Positions 51,819-61,453 of a DNA stretch of 64,000 bases are shown here, piece by piece. Positions within the stretch are counted from its first letter, which is position 1, and every line of letters starts with the position of its first letter. A program made the position numbers and the translations under genes. Below the pieces are notes generated by a model. That model saw nothing but the letters and a program-made list of their open reading frames with translations. It was not told the origin of the DNA and did not search any database. This stretch comes from JACKNG01 sp050184115 (GTDB lineage: Bacteria; Pseudomonadota; Gammaproteobacteria; Ga0077536), in the NCBI GenBank assembly GCA_050184115.1, contig JBFXAQ010000006.1, positions 186,001 through 250,000 on the forward strand. Direction: 5' to 3'.

Positions 51819-53201
51819 TCAGCGTGGTGGATGCCGCGGCAGGCGCAGACTGACCCGCAATCCCGGCGCGTTGTCGCTGAAATCGAGCGTGCCCTGGTGC
51901 AGCTCGGCCACCGCCTTGACCAGGCTCAGCCCCAAGCCCGCACCCGGCAGGCTGCGACTCTGGTCGAGACGCGCAAAGCGCTGCGTGACGCGTTCGCGCT
52001 CGCTGGCCGGGATGCCGGGCCCCGCGTCAGCCACGCGGACACGGACCGCGCCCGGCTCGGAATGGACGCCGACGTTGACCGTGCTGCCGTCGGGGGCGAA
52101 CTTGAGCGCGTTGTCGAGCAGGTTGGCGATGGCCTGGAACAGCAGGTTGCGATCGCCGTCGACCGCGCTGCCGGGCTCACAGTCGGCGGCGAGGCGGATG
52201 CCGCGCGCCTCGGCCACACCCTGGTAGAGCTCCAGCGCGTCGTCGACCAGGCGGTCGAGCGCCACCGTCGCGAACTCGGCGTCGTAACTGCCCGACTCGA
52301 TGCGCGCGATGCGCAGCAGTGCGCTGAACGTCGCCAGTAGCTGGTCGGCATCCTCGACGCTGAGTTCGAGCTCCCCGCGCAGGTCCGCCGGTGCCGCGCG
52401 CGCCGCCATCTCAATGCGGTTGCGCAGCCGCGTCAGCGGCGTGCGCAGGTCGTGGGCGATGTTGTCCGAAACGTGTCGCACAGTGCCCACCAGCGATTCG
52501 AGGCGGTCGAGCATGACGTTGATCTGCTGAGCCAGGACGTCGAACTCGTCGCCGGTGCCGCGTGTCGCCACACGCCGGTCGAGACGGCCATCGACGATCT
52601 CAGCGGTGACGCCGGTAAAGGCGGCGATACGGTTCAGCACCCGGCTCGACAGGAACAGGCCGCCGAACGCCGCCAGCACCAGCACCAGCCCGACCCCGAT
52701 CAGGAGGGCGCGATTGAAGACCGCCTTCAACTGGTGGATCTGCGCGATATTGCGCCCGACCAGCAGATGCAGACCGTCGCGCAGCAGGTAGACCCGTGCC
52801 CGTGCCGGCACGGTGCGGCCGTCGGCGCGGGTGTGCACGAACTCGATCCAGCCCTCCGCATCCGGTTCGACCGCCGGCCACGTGGTGAGGTTGCCGGCCA
52901 GCGGGCGGTTGTCCGGGGTGGCGAAGAGATAGAGCATGTCGCCCGTCTCGTCGGTGCGGATGCGGTGGGCGATGACGTTGAGCAGACGGTCGAGACCGTG
53001 CTCGATGTACTGCTCGGCGAGCCCGGTGATCTCGGACTTCAGCGTGGCGTCGGTTTCGCGGACCACCACGCCGATGGTCGACCAGTAGAAGAACAGGGTC
53101 AGCACGCTGACCGAGACGCCGAACAGCACCACGTAGGACAGGGTCAACTGCAGCGTGGTCGTACGCAGCAGCGCGCCGACGCGCTGAGCGAAGCCGGTCA
53201 T
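51819..53201 (-). CDS. Two-component sensor histidine kinase
   Basis: An inner-membrane EnvZ/QseC-type kinase, 460 aa. Two membrane segments (about 16-38 and 165-187) flank a periplasmic sensor of ~125 residues, then HAMP, the phospho-His250 in SDNIAHDLRTPLTRLRN, and the ATP domain with NLLDNALKFAP (N box), DAGPGIP (G1) and GLGLSLVK (G2). The ATG at 53201 is the start that places the first membrane helix near the N terminus; longer in-frame sequence overlaps the regulator gene. It is the second gene of the pair with the regulator at 53296, with a 94-base gap. Confidence 0.93.
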   Translation of the reverse strand: MTGFAQRVGALLRTTTLQLTLSYVVLFGVSVSVLTLFFYWSTIGVVVRETDATLKSEITGLAEQYIEHGLDRLLNVIAHRIRTDETGDMLYLFATPDNRPLAGNLTTWPAVEPDAEGWIEFVHTRADGRTVPARARVYLLRDGLHLLVGRNIAQIHQLKAVFNRALLIGVGLVLVLAAFGGLFLSSRVLNRIAAFTGVTAEIVDGRLDRRVATRGTGDEFDVLAQQINVMLDRLESLVGTVRHVSDNIAHDLRTPLTRLRNRIEMAARAAPADLRGELELSVEDADQLLATFSALLRIARIESGSYDAEFATVALDRLVDDALELYQGVAEARGIRLAADCEPGSAVDGDRNLLFQAIANLLDNALKFAPDGSTVNVGVHSEPGAVRVRVADAGPGIPASERERVTQRFARLDQSRSLPGAGLGLSLVKAVAELHQGTLDFSDNAPGLRVSLRLPRHPPR

Positions 53202-53295
53202 GCTTGCCCGTGCCTCGGGGCACGGCCCCGCACCGCGCGGCGCCCGCCCCGCGCGAGCGCCGGCGTGTGCGCAGCCTTCGAACCGCTCGCCACCG

Positions 53296-53982
53296 CTACG
53301 CGCCCTCGGTTTCCGCCGACAGGCGGTAGCCGGCGCCGCGCACGGTGTGCAGCAGCGGCTGGTCGAAGTTGCGATCGATCTTGGCGCGCAGGCGACTGAC
53401 GTGGACGTCGATGACGTTGGTCTGCGGGTCGAAGTGGTAGTCCCACACGTGTTCGAGCAGCATCGTGCGCGTGACCACCTGGCCGGCGTGGCGCATGAGG
53501 TATTCGAGCAGGCGGAATTCGCGCGGCTGGAGGTCGATCTCGGTCTCGCCGCGACGCACGCTGCGCGCCATGAGATCCATTTCGAGATCGCCCACGCGCA
53601 GTACCGTGAGCGGGCCGTCCGGCGTCGTGCGCCGCGCCAACGCCTCGATACGCGCCTCGAGTTCGCTGAAGGCGAACGGCTTGGTGAGGTAGTCGTCGCC
53701 GCCTGCGCGCAGGCCCTGCACACGTTGATCGACCTCGCCGAGCGCACTCAGGATCAGCACCGGCACGCGATCCTCCGAGGCGCGCAGGGTGCGCACGATG
53801 GTCAGGCCGTCGAGCTCGGGCAGCATGCGGTCGAGCACGACCAGGTCGAACGTACCGGTGGTCGCCAGCAGGAGCCCGTCACGGCCGTTGTCGGCGACGT
53901 CGACGGTATGCCCGGCCTGCTCCAGGCCACCGCGGACGAACTCGCGGGTGTCGCGATCGTCCTCTACCACCAGGATGTGCAT
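53296..53982 (-). CDS. OmpR/PhoB-family response regulator
   Basis: A 228-residue regulator. The receiver domain has VVEDD at 6-9, phospho-acceptor Asp51 in LVVLDRMLPELDG and Lys101 in YLTKPF. The winged-helix DNA-binding domain (about 130-225) has DLQPREFRLLEYLMRHAG and VIDVHVSRLRAKID. It belongs to the QseB/PmrA/CopR-like subgroup. The ATG at 53982 is the one giving the receiver start MHILVVEDD. It is divergent from the htrA gene (160 bases), the usual arrangement of an autoregulated system that controls an envelope stress protease. Confidence 0.94.
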   Translation of the reverse strand: MHILVVEDDRDTREFVRGGLEQAGHTVDVADNGRDGLLLATTGTFDLVVLDRMLPELDGLTIVRTLRASEDRVPVLILSALGEVDQRVQGLRAGGDDYLTKPFAFSELEARIEALARRTTPDGPLTVLRVGDLEMDLMARSVRRGETEIDLQPREFRLLEYLMRHAGQVVTRTMLLEHVWDYHFDPQTNVIDVHVSRLRAKIDRNFDQPLLHTVRGAGYRLSAETEGA

Positions 53983-54051
53983 GATGCGCCGGCCCCTCGA
54001 TCGTTGCGGGAGGGCGTGATTATCGCGGCAGCACCCCATCCGCCACGGCAC

Positions 54052-54069
54052 CATTACAAAAAATTAATG
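54052..54069. promoter_or_regulatory. Candidate operator between response regulator and htrA
   Basis: CATTA-CAAAAAAT-TAATG is a perfect 5-base inverted repeat in an A-rich block, in the middle of the divergent region. It resembles the kind of site bound by CusR/CopR-type regulators, although the consensus is not an exact match. Position, 74 bases before the htrA start and 70 before the regulator start, suits control of both. Confidence 0.4.
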
Positions 54070-54142
54070 CCGCGGAAAGACTGCGGTAAGCCGCCCGCCC
54101 CTACCGTGTGTCCCATCATCGGATGCACAGGAGGCGCCAACC

Positions 54143-55642
54143 ATGAAAGCCAGCTCTCTCATCGCCCCTCACCTCACTCCCGGCCGCGTCGCCCTCGCCG
54201 CGCTGCCACTGATTCTCGGCGCGGTGGCGCTGAACACGAGCGGCCCGGCCGGTGCGGTCGAGGCACCGGCGCCGCGCCCGGCGTTCGAACGGGTGCAGTT
54301 CGCCGACGTCATCGCCGCCGCCCAACCGGCCGTGGTCAAGATCAGCGTGACCAAGACGGTCGGTGGTGTCGCCCGCCTCGGCGGCCAGGCAACGCCATTC
54401 GATGACGGCCCCTTCGGCGAGTTCCTGCGCCGTTTCGGACCTTTCTCTGCGGTGCCGCGCGGCGAGCCCGAGGCCAAGGCCGAAGGCCTCGGTTCGGGCT
54501 TCATCGTCGATGCCAAAGGCTACGTGGTCACCAACAACCACGTCGTCGAGGGCGCCGATGTCATCGGCATCACGCTCAACGATGGTCGCGAATTCGACGC
54601 CGAACTGGTCGGCAACGACCCGTTGACCGACCTCGCGGTGCTCAAGATCAAGGATGGCCGCAACCTGCCCCACCTCGACTTCGGCGATTCCGATGCCGCC
54701 CGCGTCGGCGACTGGGTGGTCGCCATCGGCAGCCCGTTCGGCCTCGGCGGCAGCGCCACGGCCGGCATCATCTCGGCCCGCGGACGCGACATCCACTCAG
54801 GTCCCTACGACGATTACCTCCAGATCGACGCGCCCATCAACAGCGGCAACTCGGGTGGGCCTATCGTTGACGCCAGCGGCCACGTGATCGGCGTCAACAC
54901 CGCGATCTTCTCGCCCAACGGCGGCAACATCGGCATCGGCTTCGCCATCCCCGCACGTGACGCCCAGCGCATCGTCGCCGAGTTGCGGGACAAGGGCAGC
55001 GTCACCCGCGGCTGGTTGGGCGTGCAGATCCAGGGCGTCAACCCGGACGTCGCCGAGGCGTTGTCCCTCGACCAGCCCGCCGGCGCGCTGGTCGCGTCGG
55101 TGGTGCCGAAGGGCCCGGCCGCCCTGGCCGGCGTCGAACCCGGTGACGTCATCGTGCGCTTCGACGAGACCGACATCGGCGAACCGCGTGACCTCAGCCG
55201 CGCGGTCGCCGCGGCCGAACCGGGTGCCAAGGTCAGCATCGAGGTCATGCGTCGCGGCGAGGAACGCCGCCTGGCCGCGGTCATCGACCGCAATGCGGAG
55301 CAACAGAAACTGGCCTATGCGCCGCAGGGCGACGAGCAGGCCACGCCGGACGACCTCGGTCTCGGCCTCGCCCTCGGCCCGGTGCCGCCGGAAGCCCGCG
55401 AGCAGCTCGACCTCGGCCCGGACGTGCAGGGTGCCTTCGTCGTCGGCGTCAAGAACAACGGTCCTGCCGCCGCGTCCGGTGTGCGCCCCGGCGACGTCAT
55501 CGTGCAGGTCAACCAACGCGACGTGACGGACGTCGACCAGGCGAGCCGCGTGTTAGCCGAGGCCAAGGCCGCCGAACGCCCCATCATGGTCCTGGTCCGT
55601 CGCGGCGAGGACCAGTTCTTCACCACCTTCAAGCCGGCCTGA
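54143..55642 (+). CDS. degP: Periplasmic serine protease HtrA/DegP (Do family)
   Basis: A DegP-like serine protease/chaperone for misfolded envelope proteins, 499 aa (E. coli DegP 474). It has an N-terminal hydrophobic export signal (about 15-38), then the protease domain with His133 (VVTNNHVVEG), Asp163 (NDPLTDLAVLKI) and Ser237 (NSGNSGGPIVD), and two PDZ domains (about 290-380 with GWLGVQIQGVNP, and 400-490 with GDVIVQVNQRDV). The ATG follows CAGGAGGC. The gene is divergent from the OmpR-type regulator and ends before a strong terminator at 55712, so it is monocistronic. Confidence 0.94.
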   Translation: MKASSLIAPHLTPGRVALAALPLILGAVALNTSGPAGAVEAPAPRPAFERVQFADVIAAAQPAVVKISVTKTVGGVARLGGQATPFDDGPFGEFLRRFGPFSAVPRGEPEAKAEGLGSGFIVDAKGYVVTNNHVVEGADVIGITLNDGREFDAELVGNDPLTDLAVLKIKDGRNLPHLDFGDSDAARVGDWVVAIGSPFGLGGSATAGIISARGRDIHSGPYDDYLQIDAPINSGNSGGPIVDASGHVIGVNTAIFSPNGGNIGIGFAIPARDAQRIVAELRDKGSVTRGWLGVQIQGVNPDVAEALSLDQPAGALVASVVPKGPAALAGVEPGDVIVRFDETDIGEPRDLSRAVAAAEPGAKVSIEVMRRGEERRLAAVIDRNAEQQKLAYAPQGDEQATPDDLGLGLALGPVPPEAREQLDLGPDVQGAFVVGVKNNGPAAASGVRPGDVIVQVNQRDVTDVDQASRVLAEAKAAERPIMVLVRRGEDQFFTTFKPA

Positions 55643-55711
55643 GGGAGTCTGCCGGCCACCGTTTCTCTCCTCCCTTACACGGATGTCTCCCGCCCCTCCC
55701 AAGGCGATTTT

Positions 55712-55740
55712 GCCCCGGCTCCGGCCGGGGCTTTCTTTTT
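55712..55740 (+). terminator. Rho-independent terminator after htrA
   Basis: Stem GCCCCGGC (55712-55719), loop TCCG, stem GCCGGGGC (55724-55731), then TTTCTTTTT. Perfect 8-base GC stem and T-tract; it ends the htrA transcript. Confidence 0.9.
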
Positions 55741-55796
55741 CGGGGAGGACGTCGATGACACCCCGCGCCGAGCCCGCGGACCGAACGCGGGCGCGC

Positions 55797-56267
55797 TCAG
55801 CTGCCGTCAGCTTGGGCGGCGCCGACGCCCACCTTTTCCAGCGACAGCGCGTTGATGCAATAGCGCAGCCCGCTCGGCGGCGGGCCGTCGGGAAAGACGT
55901 GGCCGAGGTGGGCGTCGCAGGCATTGCACGTCACCTCGATGCGACGCATGCCGTGCGAAGTGTCTTGGACGTAGGCCACCGCACGCACCTCGAGCGGTTG
56001 GTCGAACGAAGGCCAGCCCGTCCCGGACTCGAATTTCGTCGCCGCGTCGAACAGCAGCGTACCGCAGCAGGTGCAGGCGTAGCGCCCCGGTTCGAACAGG
56101 CTGCACATCGACGAACTGAACGGCATCTCGGTGCCGCGTTCACGCGTGACGTGGTATTGCTCCGGCGTCAGGTTCGCGCGCCATTCCGCCGCGCTCCGCT
56201 CCACCCGTTGCGCCGGTGGCGGATTGCCCTCAGTGGCCAACCGGATGACGTCTGTCCAGTTCAACAT
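55797..56267 (-). CDS. msrB: Peptide-methionine (R)-S-oxide reductase MsrB
   Basis: Reduces methionine-R-sulfoxide in proteins, 156 aa. Zinc cysteines are Cys65/Cys68 (YACTCCG) and Cys114/Cys117 (VTCNACDAHLGHVF); catalytic Cys137 is in LRYCINAL. FESGTGWPSFDQP and TEMPFSSSM are family blocks. The ATG at 56267 follows GACGAGGAGGCA. It is divergent from msrA with 297 bases between starts. Confidence 0.96.
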   Translation of the reverse strand: MLNWTDVIRLATEGNPPPAQRVERSAAEWRANLTPEQYHVTRERGTEMPFSSSMCSLFEPGRYACTCCGTLLFDAATKFESGTGWPSFDQPLEVRAVAYVQDTSHGMRRIEVTCNACDAHLGHVFPDGPPPSGLRYCINALSLEKVGVGAAQADGS

Positions 56268-56564
56268 CTCGATGCCTCCTCGTCTTGGCACGGTCCAGGG
56301 GACACGCGCACCGCGGCCGCCCCCCGTTACGCTGGCGGCCATGATACCCGCAGCGGGGGAAATTCCGCGGTCGCCCGCGTCATTCACGCGACAACGGTCA
56401 GGTATTTCCGCGCCGACCCACCGGCTGGCTATCATGCATGTCTGCGTGCGCCACCCTGCATGCGCCCGCGCAACGTCGTCACCCAACGTGGCGACGGCGT
56501 CGCCGAGCGACTGGCGAGGACGCCCGCTACGCCACCCAACTGAAATTCGAATTGGAGGACTGCC
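56268..56564. other. Divergent msrB-msrA intergenic region
   Basis: About 297 bases between the two msr genes. Upstream of the msrA ATG is AATTGGAGGACTGCC, a clear ribosome site, and an AT-rich patch near 56540-56553. A promoter must lie here for each gene but no boxes are convincing. A frame running in from 56438 looks non-coding. Confidence 0.35.
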
Positions 56565-57080
56565 ATGCCAACGACTACCGAACGGGCCGTGCTCGCCGGC
56601 GGCTGTTTCTGGGGGATGCAGGACCTGATCCGCAAGCTGCCGGGGGTGCTGGCAACGCGGGTCGGCTACACCGGCGGTGACGTGCCGAACGCGACCTACC
56701 GCAACCACGGCTCGCACGCCGAGGGCATCGAAATCATCTTCGACCCTGCCGTGATCAGCTACCGCGATCTGCTGGAATTCTTCTTCCAGATCCACGATCC
56801 GACGACACCCGATCGACAGGGCAACGATCGTGGCCCCTCCTACCGCTCCGCCATCTACTACGTCGACGAAACGCAGCGTCATATCGCCGCGGCGACCATC
56901 GCCGATGTCGATGCCTGTGGGCTGTGGCCGGGCAAGGTGGTCACCGAGCTTGCCGCGGTCGGCGACTTCTGGGAGGCGGAACCCGAGCACCAGGACTACC
57001 TCGAGCGTTATCCCGGCGGTTACACCTGCCACTACCCCCGTCCGGGCTGGGTGCTGCCGAAGCAGCGCAAGAGCGCCTGA
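56565..57080 (+). CDS. msrA: Peptide-methionine (S)-S-oxide reductase MsrA
   Basis: Reduces methionine-S-sulfoxide in proteins, 171 aa. The catalytic Cys14 is in AGGCFWGMQD, followed by VGYTGGDVPNATY, HAEGIEIIFDP, RSAIYYVDETQ and the C-terminal block AEPEHQDYLERYPGGYTCH. The ATG at 56565 follows TTGGAGGACTGCC. With the divergent msrB gene it forms a methionine sulfoxide repair pair. Confidence 0.96.
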   Translation: MPTTTERAVLAGGCFWGMQDLIRKLPGVLATRVGYTGGDVPNATYRNHGSHAEGIEIIFDPAVISYRDLLEFFFQIHDPTTPDRQGNDRGPSYRSAIYYVDETQRHIAAATIADVDACGLWPGKVVTELAAVGDFWEAEPEHQDYLERYPGGYTCHYPRPGWVLPKQRKSA

Positions 57081-57098
57081 CGCGAGCGGCGCGGGAAC

Positions 57099-57133
57099 CG
57101 CGCGCGCGGCCGGCGCGCGGCGCCCTGTTTTTC
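57099..57133 (+). terminator. Probable terminator after msrA
   Basis: CCGCGCGC (57099-57106), 7-base loop, GCGCGCGG (57114-57121), then CGCCCTG and TTTTT (57129-57133). The T-run is short and separated by 7 bases, so this is a weaker call. Confidence 0.45.
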
Positions 57134-57309
57134 CGTCAGCGACGGCGACTGGACCGCGCGCTGGCCGCGGCGGTCACCGCTGGGTGCCGCCGCGGCACCA
57201 CTTCCTGCCGCCGATCAGATGCGCGCCACGCTACGCTGGCACGCGCCTGCAGCCCGTGGCAGCTTCGCGATGCGCGTGACGCGCACCCTGACCGCACCGG
57301 AGCACGAGC

Positions 57310-57912
57310 ATGCGACCCCTCTCCGCCCACGCCCTCGCCCTGCTATCGATCGTGGCCTGGGTCACGCCCGCGGGTGCCGCAACCACCGTGTACGACGACC
57401 GTGCCGCGTGGGAGAGCGCGGTTGGGGGCGTGTTCCTGCGCGAAGAGTTCGCCGATGCAGTGCTGAACCCGGGCGTCAGTTTCGTCTCGGCCGAGTCGGG
57501 TCATGTCAATCCCGCACTCGAGGTCTACCAGGACGTCCTCGCTTCGACCAGCAGCAACGCGCCGGCGACGACCTGGCATTTCGCCACCGCCATCGTCGCT
57601 TACGGCGGCACCTGGACCCTCGGCGGCCCGGGCGGCTCAGGCAACAGTCTGCAGGTCTACGTCGACGGCACCACGTTCGTCGGCAGCATTCCCAACAGCT
57701 ACGGAGGCGATTTCTGGGGTTTCGTCTCCACGACACCCGTCGACTCGGTGATGCTGGTCGGCGGCCTCGGCACCCATCAGCAGAACTACCAACTCGATGA
57801 CATGGTGTATGCCCCGGTACCGTTGCCGCCCGCCGCGTGGCTGTTCGGCGGCGCGCTCCTCGCACTCCGCGCTCGACGCGCGGGCCGGGCCGTCGAACAA
57901 CCCGACAGCTAG
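57310..57912 (+). CDS. Secreted protein with VPLPPA-type PEP-CTERM sorting signal
   Basis: A 200-residue exported protein. It has an N-terminal signal peptide (LALLSIVAWVTPAGAA, cut near residue 24), a beta-rich middle with no named domain (VYDDRAAWESAVGG and WGFVSTTPVDSVMLVGG), and a C-terminal tripartite tail: VPLPPAAWLFGG, hydrophobic ALLALRAR, then RRAGRA. This is the gammaproteobacterial variant of the PEP-CTERM signal handled by an exosortase, so the mature protein is probably surface-attached or secreted. No exosortase gene lies in the window. The ATG at 57310 follows CACGAGC. Confidence 0.8.
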   Translation: MRPLSAHALALLSIVAWVTPAGAATTVYDDRAAWESAVGGVFLREEFADAVLNPGVSFVSAESGHVNPALEVYQDVLASTSSNAPATTWHFATAIVAYGGTWTLGGPGGSGNSLQVYVDGTTFVGSIPNSYGGDFWGFVSTTPVDSVMLVGGLGTHQQNYQLDDMVYAPVPLPPAAWLFGGALLALRARRAGRAVEQPDS

Positions 57913-57975
57913 CGCCCTCCCCGGCTGCTGACAGCGCCCCAGGCGTGCCCCGGCGTGCGGACTGCACCGGGGACG

Positions 57976-58653
57976 ATGGGCTATCCTCTGGCACTCTCAG
58001 CTCCGGATGCCCCCGTGCCGCCAATAGTCCCGTCCTGGCCCCTGCTTGCCGACGCTGCCGCGCTCGCGCTGCTGCTCGTCTACCACCTGTTCCTCGCGCA
58101 CACCGCGCGGCGTCACCCGGAGCGCACCGTGATCGGGCGCAACCGCTTCATCCGCGAGGCCTGGCTGCGCGAGATCATGGCGCGCCGCGCCGATCTCCTC
58201 GCCGTACAGACCTTACGCAACTGGACCATGACGGCGACGTTCCTCGCCTCCACCGCGATGCTCATCGCCATCGGCATCGTGCACTTCATCTTCGTCAATC
58301 AGCCCGGCGTGCGCGCGGCGAGCGAGATCCTGCGGGCGGACTACGCCGAGACCAAGCTGCTGCTGCTGGCCGGCCTCTTCTTCACGGCGTTCTTCTGCTT
58401 TGCGCAGACCTTGCGCGCGCTCAACCACCTCGGTTTCGAGGCGGCGGTGGTCGACGAGGCGACCTTCGCCGGCACGCTCGCCCACCTGCACCGTCAGGCC
58501 AATGCCTTCACCCTCGGCATGCGCGGCTACTACCTGTCGCTGCCGTTCGCCCTGTGGCTGTTCGGCAGCGCGCATTTCCTTGCGGGTTCCGTGGTGTTGC
58601 TGTTGCTGCTGCGGCGCCTGGATTTCACCGCGGCGGGCGATCCCGGCGCCTGA
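57976..58653 (+). CDS. DUF599-family membrane protein
   Basis: A 225-residue membrane protein of unknown function. Family features are YHLFLAHTARRHPERTVIG, REAWLREIM and LAVQTLRNWTMTATFLASTA, followed by three hydrophobic segments (LLLLAGLFFTAFFCFAQTLR and the C-terminal hairpin). The ATG at 57976 is preferred over a GTG at 57955, which lacks a better ribosome site. It stands alone between the PEP-CTERM gene and the convergent cysK. Confidence 0.83.
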   Translation: MGYPLALSAPDAPVPPIVPSWPLLADAAALALLLVYHLFLAHTARRHPERTVIGRNRFIREAWLREIMARRADLLAVQTLRNWTMTATFLASTAMLIAIGIVHFIFVNQPGVRAASEILRADYAETKLLLLAGLFFTAFFCFAQTLRALNHLGFEAAVVDEATFAGTLAHLHRQANAFTLGMRGYYLSLPFALWLFGSAHFLAGSVVLLLLLRRLDFTAAGDPGA

Positions 58654-58762
58654 GCGGCGGAAGCCAGGCCGAGCCAGACCGGATCGACAGCCGGGTCGCT
58701 GGCCAGGCAGGGGGGCGAGGCGCACATCACCGCCGCGTCACCCGGTGCCGCCCGGTGACGAC

Positions 58763-59719
<957 letters not shown>

Positions 59720-59731
59720 GTCGTTCTCCGT

Positions 59732-60355
59732 TCAGGATGCGGCGCTGTCGCGCTCGCCGCCGGTCGACTGCTCGCCCGCGCGCACGCCGCGCTGATCGAA
59801 CAGGTCGGAACCGAGGCTGCGCGTGTCGGCGCCACTGATCGTGCGGATGGCGCGCTGGAAGAGCAGGTTGTTGGGAACCCGGATGGTACTCCGGTCGCTT
59901 TCGTCGAGCAGCGTGGTGTAGATGAGATCCATGCCGGTCACCTTGCCACGCAGGCCGCGCTTGTCGACCTCCTTGGCGCTGACTTCGAGGATCTCGATGC
60001 GATCGCCGATACGGAACGGCGCGAACACCACCAGGAACAGGGCACAGAGCACGTTCGACAGCACGCTCCACATGGCGATGAAGCCGACCGCGAGCATGAC
60101 GAACACCGCCGACAGCGCCGTCCACAGCGAATGCACCGAGACGCCGAACTGCTGCATGACGCTCAGCAGCACCACCACCGTGAGCCCCCACTTGCTCACC
60201 GCGCGGGCGATGAAACCGGCGTTCTCGCTGAGGGTGCCACGGCCGTGCAGCCGACGCACGGTCCGCCGCACCAGCACGTGGACGCCGACGGCGAGGACGA
60301 CGACCGCCGCGGCGCGCAGCGTCGCCGGCAGCAGTTCGGGGGCTTCGAGGGTCAT
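59732..60355 (-). CDS. Small MscS-family mechanosensitive channel
   Basis: A 207-residue MscS-like protein. Three membrane helices (LRAAAVVVLAVGVHVLVR, SKWGLTVVVLLSVMQQFGV, then SALSAVFVMLAVGF leading into the pore) and the beta domain FRIGDRIEILEVSAKEVDKR, GKVTGMDLIYTTL, IRVPNNLLFQ. It lacks the long N-terminal extensions of MscK-type channels. It sits 8 bases after the LLM gene and 12 before cysK. It would protect against osmotic downshock. Confidence 0.88.
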   Translation of the reverse strand: MTLEAPELLPATLRAAAVVVLAVGVHVLVRRTVRRLHGRGTLSENAGFIARAVSKWGLTVVVLLSVMQQFGVSVHSLWTALSAVFVMLAVGFIAMWSVLSNVLCALFLVVFAPFRIGDRIEILEVSAKEVDKRGLRGKVTGMDLIYTTLLDESDRSTIRVPNNLLFQRAIRTISGADTRSLGSDLFDQRGVRAGEQSTGGERDSAAS

Positions 60356-60363
60356 CGCCCGTC

Positions 60364-61377
60364 CTACAGCGAGGGGATGACGCGCTCGCCGAACAGGCGG
60401 ATGTCGGCCAGTGCCTCGGCCTGCGGCGGGCCACCGGGCTGGCGCATACGCAGCATGACGTAATCGGGCTGGATCTCGTCGCGCCACATCTGCAACTGGT
60501 CGAGGCATTGCGCCGGGGTGCCGGCGATGAGGCGATCGCGCGCGCAGATCTCGAACGTGAGGTCGTCGGAATGCTTGACGTCCTTGATGTAGTCGTCGTG
60601 CACGTAGGCACCGTAATGGTGGTACCAGCGATGGGTGACCATGGTCGGCGCGCTCTTCGCCACGCAGACCTCCCAGGAATCGCCGATCACGCAGTCGCGC
60701 ATCAGTACCACGTAGGGCTTGCGCCCGTGCTTCTTCGCTTCCGCCCGGTACTGGGTGGCGTAGTCCTTGATCACCGGCAGCGACTGGATGGGGTCGGCTA
60801 TCCAACCGTCCCCCATGCGCCCGGCGCGCTCGAGCCCGGCCGGCACCCAACCGGCCAGCCAGATCGGCGGACCGCCGTCCTGGTAGGGCAGCGGCGTGAC
60901 GCGTACGTCCTCGATGGTGTGGTAGCGACTGGGATAGCTGAACGGCTGCCCGGTCCAGGCCTGGCGCAGGATCTCGACGCATTCCTCGGTGCGGCCCGCA
61001 CGCTGCTTGATGGGCACGCCGAAGGCGTCGAAGTCGTGTGGCTGGTAGGCAATGCCGAGCGCCGAGATCATGCGTCCACGCGTCGCCTGGTCGACCACCG
61101 CGATGTCCTCGGCGAGCCGGATGGGATGGTAGAGCGGCGCCAGCAGGACGCAGGTGCCGACCTTGATGCGGCTCGTCTTCATGCCGATGAGGCCGGCCAT
61201 CAGCACCGGCGCCGGCAGGTAGCCGTCCTCCTGCTGGTGATGCTCGGTGAAGAAGAAGCCGTCGAAGCCGACCGCCTCGCAGGTCTGCGCCTGTTCGATG
61301 AGCTCGTCGATGAGCCCGGCCACGTTGCGCCCGTCGGGCGGGTCCTGGGTGCAGGGGAAATAACCTACCGGCAGCAT
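60364..61377 (-). CDS. LLM-class flavin-dependent oxidoreductase
   Basis: A 337-residue luciferase-like enzyme with a longer barrel than the other two in the window. Seen are MLPVGYFPCTQDPPDGRN, GFDGFFFTEHHQQEDGYLP with the conserved His pair, RIKVGTCVLLAPLYHPIRLA and the block ISALGIAYQPHDFDAFGVP, then GGPPIWLAGWVPAGLERAGR. The flavin or F420 choice is unknown. The ATG at 61377 follows GAGGAGAGGAGGACGC. It heads the operon LLM-mscS-cysK. Confidence 0.87.
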   Translation of the reverse strand: MLPVGYFPCTQDPPDGRNVAGLIDELIEQAQTCEAVGFDGFFFTEHHQQEDGYLPAPVLMAGLIGMKTSRIKVGTCVLLAPLYHPIRLAEDIAVVDQATRGRMISALGIAYQPHDFDAFGVPIKQRAGRTEECVEILRQAWTGQPFSYPSRYHTIEDVRVTPLPYQDGGPPIWLAGWVPAGLERAGRMGDGWIADPIQSLPVIKDYATQYRAEAKKHGRKPYVVLMRDCVIGDSWEVCVAKSAPTMVTHRWYHHYGAYVHDDYIKDVKHSDDLTFEICARDRLIAGTPAQCLDQLQMWRDEIQPDYVMLRMRQPGGPPQAEALADIRLFGERVIPSL

Positions 61378-61453
61378 GCGTCCTCCTCTCCTCGTGCGGC
61401 GGGAGGCGGCATCTTCGCAGATTTGGCCGGGGTCGTGCGCGGCCGTCCCGGCC

